The position numbers and the translations under genes were made by a program. A stretch of DNA of 8,069 bases from Bauldia sp. (GTDB taxonomy: Bacteria; Pseudomonadota; Alphaproteobacteria; Rhizobiales; Kaistiaceae), in assembly GCA_020442095.1 (NCBI GenBank), contig JAGRKY010000763.1, positions 1-8,069 on the forward strand. Direction: 5' to 3'. Positions 6,049-8,069 of this stretch are shown here, piece after piece. The notes beneath the pieces were generated by a model. The model saw nothing but the letters and a program-made list of their open reading frames with translations. It was not told where the DNA came from and made no database searches. The first letter of the stretch is position 1, and each line of letters begins with the position of its first letter.

Positions 6049-6810
6049 ATGGCCCTATTCAAGGCGGTGCACCGCGCCAAGCCCAATGCCTACGAAAAAT
6101 TCGACGCGCTTCTCGACGGCAAGACCACGAATTCCGACCCGGAGCACTACAACATCAGTTCCGGGAAGGTGAAGATCAAGGTCGAGGGCACCGGCTTCGA
6201 ATATACCGGTGCCTTCGGGCAAGGTTACGCCACCTATGGCACGATAGAAAAGATGAGCGTGTACGTGTCGGGCACGCTCTATTACAAGGTCAAGGGGCTG
6301 ACCCTCCCCATCGCCAATATCATCAACGCCGCCGATCTCGACGATGCCCTTCACGCGATCTTCCTGGGTGACGATACGGTCAAGGGATCGAAGGGAAACG
6401 ACACGCTTCGCGGCTTTGGCGGCAACGACACGATCAAGGGCGGCGCCGGCAAGGACAAGCTCCAGGGCGACGAAGGGAACGATACCCTCAGCGGTGGCCG
6501 CGGCAAGGATCAGTTCATTTTCAAGGACGGAGTGGGCAACGGCATCGACACGATCACCAAGCTGGCGCCGCAAGAGAAGATCATGCTGGATCATACCGCA
6601 TTCAAGCATATTGGATCGGAGGGGCCGCTCGACCCGAGCGTTTTTCACGAGGGCAACGCCGCCACGACGGCGGACCATCACGTTATCTACCACCCGCCAA
6701 GCGGCACTCTCCTCTACGACCCCGACGGTGTCGGCAGCGACGTCGCGGTGGCGTTTGCGCGATTGCCCGTCAATACGGAGCTCGACGTCGGCCAGATCTT
6801 CGTCATCTGA
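6049..6810 (+). CDS. small RTX (hemolysin-type) calcium-binding protein, probable type I secretion substrate
   Basis: The 253-residue product has a non-repetitive N-terminal domain (about 1-104, with beta-rich text around 40-82), five tandem nonapeptides of the form G-G-x-G-x-D-x-U-x at residues 113-157, and a degenerate sixth just before (104-112). Such repeats fold into a calcium-bound parallel beta-roll outside the cell, where calcium is plentiful. The C-terminal part, from DTITKLAPQEKIMLD (167-181) through VIYHPPSGTLLYDPDG (212-227) to the terminal FVI, matches the conserved tail of type I secretion substrates, and no N-terminal signal peptide is present. There is no protease, lipase or other enzyme motif, so the function is unknown. 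The repeats are unusually lysine-rich for this class. No ABC exporter or membrane-fusion gene is in the window, so export would rely on a system elsewhere. Base composition is lower in GC than its neighbours, hinting at different ancestry. Confidence 0.9.
   Translation: MALFKAVHRAKPNAYEKFDALLDGKTTNSDPEHYNISSGKVKIKVEGTGFEYTGAFGQGYATYGTIEKMSVYVSGTLYYKVKGLTLPIANIINAADLDDALHAIFLGDDTVKGSKGNDTLRGFGGNDTIKGGAGKDKLQGDEGNDTLSGGRGKDQFIFKDGVGNGIDTITKLAPQEKIMLDHTAFKHIGSEGPLDPSVFHEGNAATTADHHVIYHPPSGTLLYDPDGVGSDVAVAFARLPVNTELDVGQIFVI
6385..6519 (+). repeat. five tandem 27-bp units encoding RTX nonapeptides
   Basis: The 135-bp block encodes residues 113-157 of the RTX protein as five in-phase nonapeptides (starting GSKGNDTLR, GFGGNDTIK, GGAGKDKLQ, GDEGNDTLS, GGRGKDQFI). 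Each has Gly at position 4, Asp at position 6 and a large hydrophobic residue at position 8. The units have drifted at nucleotide level, so they are old rather than freshly duplicated. Confidence 0.9.
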
Positions 6811-6819
6811 CGGAATGTG

Positions 6820-6835
6820 CCGGCCGGAGCGCCGG
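6820..6835 (+). terminator. possible 3' hairpin of the RTX gene
   Basis: CCGGC (6820-6824) and GCCGG (6831-6835) can pair around a 6-base loop, 10 bases after the RTX stop codon. There is no following T-run, so it may be a weak or Rho-assisted terminator, or only a chance GC hairpin. Confidence 0.3.
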
Positions 6836-6900
6836 TGGCCGAACCGCGTGGTCGCGCGGCGCGGCGCTCGCCTTGCCCGGCGAACGGCGCTAGGGTCATC

Positions 6901-6923
6901 CGCCGGGCCGTTCGTTCCCGGCG
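6901..6923. repeat. inverted repeat upstream of glpD
   Basis: CGCCGGG (6901-6907) and CCCGGCG (6917-6923) are perfect reverse complements around a 9-base spacer. It lies 57 bp upstream of the glpD start and could be a terminator stem for the upstream gene or part of the glpD control region. No T-tract follows. Confidence 0.4.
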
Positions 6924-6924
6924 C

Positions 6925-6936
6925 GTTGCCGGCAAC
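6925..6936. repeat. 12-bp perfect palindrome upstream of glpD
   Basis: GTTGCCGGCAAC reads the same on both strands and begins one base after the preceding inverted repeat, 43 bp before the glpD ATG. A short perfect dyad in this place is a candidate operator for a dimeric repressor. It does not resemble the E. coli GlpR operator that I know, so the regulator is unknown. Confidence 0.35.
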
Positions 6937-6964
6937 CGCGAAAAGATGGAAATCCCGGACCAGC

Positions 6965-6975
6965 GGGAGGGGAGG
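6965..6975 (+). promoter_or_regulatory. ribosome binding site of glpD
   Basis: A purine-rich run with two GGAGG cores (6966-6970 and 6971-6975) precedes the ATG at 6980 by 9 and 4 bases, respectively. It defines the start of the truncated glpD. Confidence 0.7.
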
Positions 6976-6979
6976 ATGA

Positions 6980-8069
6980 ATGGAGCCCGGCGGGGAGTAT
7001 GATCTCGCCGTCATCGGGGGTGGCGTCAACGGCTGCGGCATCGCTCGGGACGCGCAGGGTCGCGGTCTGCGGGTGTTCCTCGCCGAGATGGCCGACCTCG
7101 CATCCGCGACGTCCTCCGCCTCGACCAAGCTGATCCATGGCGGGCTCCGCTATCTGGAATTCCACGAGTTCCGCCTCGTCCGCGAGGCGCTGGCCGAGCG
7201 CGAGGTCCTCCTCGCCTCGGCGCCCCATATCATCTGGCCGATGCGGTTCGTCCTTCCTTACCACGATGGCCTGAGGCCGTGGCCGGTCATCCGGTTCGGC
7301 CTGTTCGTCTACGACCACCTCGGCGGCCGGCGGATCCTGCCGCCGACGCGGAGCGTCGATCTCGCCAACGACGCCGTCGGCATCGGTCTCAAGCGGAAGT
7401 ACCGTCGCGCGTTCGAATATTCGGACTGCCGGGTCGATGACGCGCGGCTTGTGGTCCTCAACGCCCGCGACGCCGCCGACCGCGGCGCGGAAATCCGCAC
7501 CCGGACGCGGTGCATCGCGGCGCGACGCGAGGGCGCGGCCTGGTGGCTGACACTCAAGGACCTGCGCGACGGCCGGCGCTTCGTCATTTCGGCGCGCGGG
7601 CTGGTCAACGCCGCCGGGCCGTGGGTCTCCGAGGTCCTGACCGGCGTTGCCGGGCTCGATGCGCCGGCGCGCGACAGGCTGGTCAAGGGCAGCCACATCG
7701 TCGTCGACCGGATCTTCGATCACGACCGTGCCTATATCTTCCAGAACGCCGACGGACGGATCTGTTTCGCGATTCCCTACGAGGGCGGCTTCACGCTCAT
7801 CGGGACGACCGACGAGGAGTTTGGGGGCGATCCCGCGACCGCGGCGATCAGCGAGCCGGAGATCGACTATCTGCTCGGGGCGGTCAGCGAATATCTCGAG
7901 AAGCCGATCGCCCGTTCGGACATCCGCTGGAGCTATGCCGGGGTGCGGCCGCTTTACGACGACGGGGCCTCGAAGGCGCAGGAGACGACTCGCGATTACG
8001 TCCTGACGCTCGACCGGCCCGGAGACGATGCGCCGCTTCTCTCGGTCTTCGGCGGCAAGATCACCACCT
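6980..8069 (+). CDS. glpD: FAD-dependent glycerol-3-phosphate dehydrogenase, 3' end beyond window
   Basis: The first 363 residues of GlpD are present; the frame is open at the window edge and family members are about 500 residues, so roughly the last quarter is missing. GlpD is a peripheral inner-membrane flavoenzyme that oxidises sn-glycerol 3-phosphate to dihydroxyacetone phosphate and passes electrons to quinone. Seen here are the dinucleotide-binding VIGGGVNGCGIARDA (11-25), the FAD/substrate motif SSASTKLIHGGLRYLE (45-60), PHIIWPMRFVLPY (82-94), IRFGLFVYDHLG (104-115), VNAAGPWV (209-216), LIGTTDEEF (273-281), YAGVRPL (319-325) and FGGKITT (357-363). Arg57, Arg323 and Lys360 appear to match the substrate-phosphate-binding Arg/Lys positions of the E. 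coli enzyme. The ATG at 6980 follows a strong GGAGG and gives a family-like N-terminus. In rhizobia glpD often heads a glycerol-uptake ABC operon, so transporter genes may follow outside the window. Confidence 0.95.
   Translation, partial: MEPGGEYDLAVIGGGVNGCGIARDAQGRGLRVFLAEMADLASATSSASTKLIHGGLRYLEFHEFRLVREALAEREVLLASAPHIIWPMRFVLPYHDGLRPWPVIRFGLFVYDHLGGRRILPPTRSVDLANDAVGIGLKRKYRRAFEYSDCRVDDARLVVLNARDAADRGAEIRTRTRCIAARREGAAWWLTLKDLRDGRRFVISARGLVNAAGPWVSEVLTGVAGLDAPARDRLVKGSHIVVDRIFDHDRAYIFQNADGRICFAIPYEGGFTLIGTTDEEFGGDPATAAISEPEIDYLLGAVSEYLEKPIARSDIRWSYAGVRPLYDDGASKAQETTRDYVLTLDRPGDDAPLLSVFGGKITT

Noticed and set aside
5685..6086. 133-codon minus-strand frame spanning the deacetylase-RTX gap
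   Set aside because: It overlaps both flanking genes, is Arg/Ser/Pro-rich and has no motif.
1..8069. CRISPR arrays, tRNA or rRNA genes, insertion sequences, transposases, toxin-antitoxin pairs or known defence genes
   Set aside because: No regularly spaced repeats, cloverleaf-like sequence, transposase motifs or recognisable defence domains were seen on either strand.

Overview
The window is GC-rich, gene-dense bacterial DNA. The gene mix (EI24/CysZ-like membrane protein, DegT-type aminotransferase, YdjC-type deacetylase, small RTX protein, respiratory glycerol-3-phosphate dehydrogenase), strong Shine-Dalgarno sequences and codon choice suggest an alphaproteobacterium, perhaps Hyphomicrobiales or a relative. 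That placement is inference: no rRNA or tRNA is present to anchor it.

Layout, left to right. (1) 15-710, plus strand: an EI24/CysZ-family integral membrane protein. (2) 723-3196, minus strand: a two-gene, translationally coupled unit. The promoter-proximal gene encodes a LamG/concanavalin-A-like domain joined to a helical C-terminal half; the second gene starts inside its stop codon (ATGA) and encodes a protein resembling the Vps62/DUF946 family. (3) 3197-3546: a gene-free divergent intergenic region with two stem-loops and a repeated GTGGCCC element. (4) 3547-4818, plus: a PLP-dependent DegT/DnrJ/EryC1/StrS aminotransferase. (5) 4862-5737, minus: a YdjC/ChbG-like carbohydrate deacetylase, convergent with the aminotransferase. 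(6) 5738-6048: a second divergent intergenic region that holds a 10-codon mini-ORF with its own ribosome binding site. (7) 6049-6810, plus: a small RTX calcium-binding protein with a type I secretion-like C-terminus. (8) 6811-6979: a short spacer with two adjacent inverted repeats. (9) 6980 to the window edge, plus: glpD, cut off at its 3' end.

The genes do not form one obvious pathway; this looks like a mosaic of short transcription units. The most unusual part is the coupled LamG-helical/Vps62-like pair, which I cannot assign to any described system: both proteins lack a signal peptide and are probably made in fixed ratio. The aminotransferase and deacetylase could both act on amino sugars, but they lie on opposite strands and no other sugar-pathway gene is visible. 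The RTX protein is probably exported, yet no type I secretion genes are present here. Several very long antisense reading frames are by-products of high GC and were excluded.
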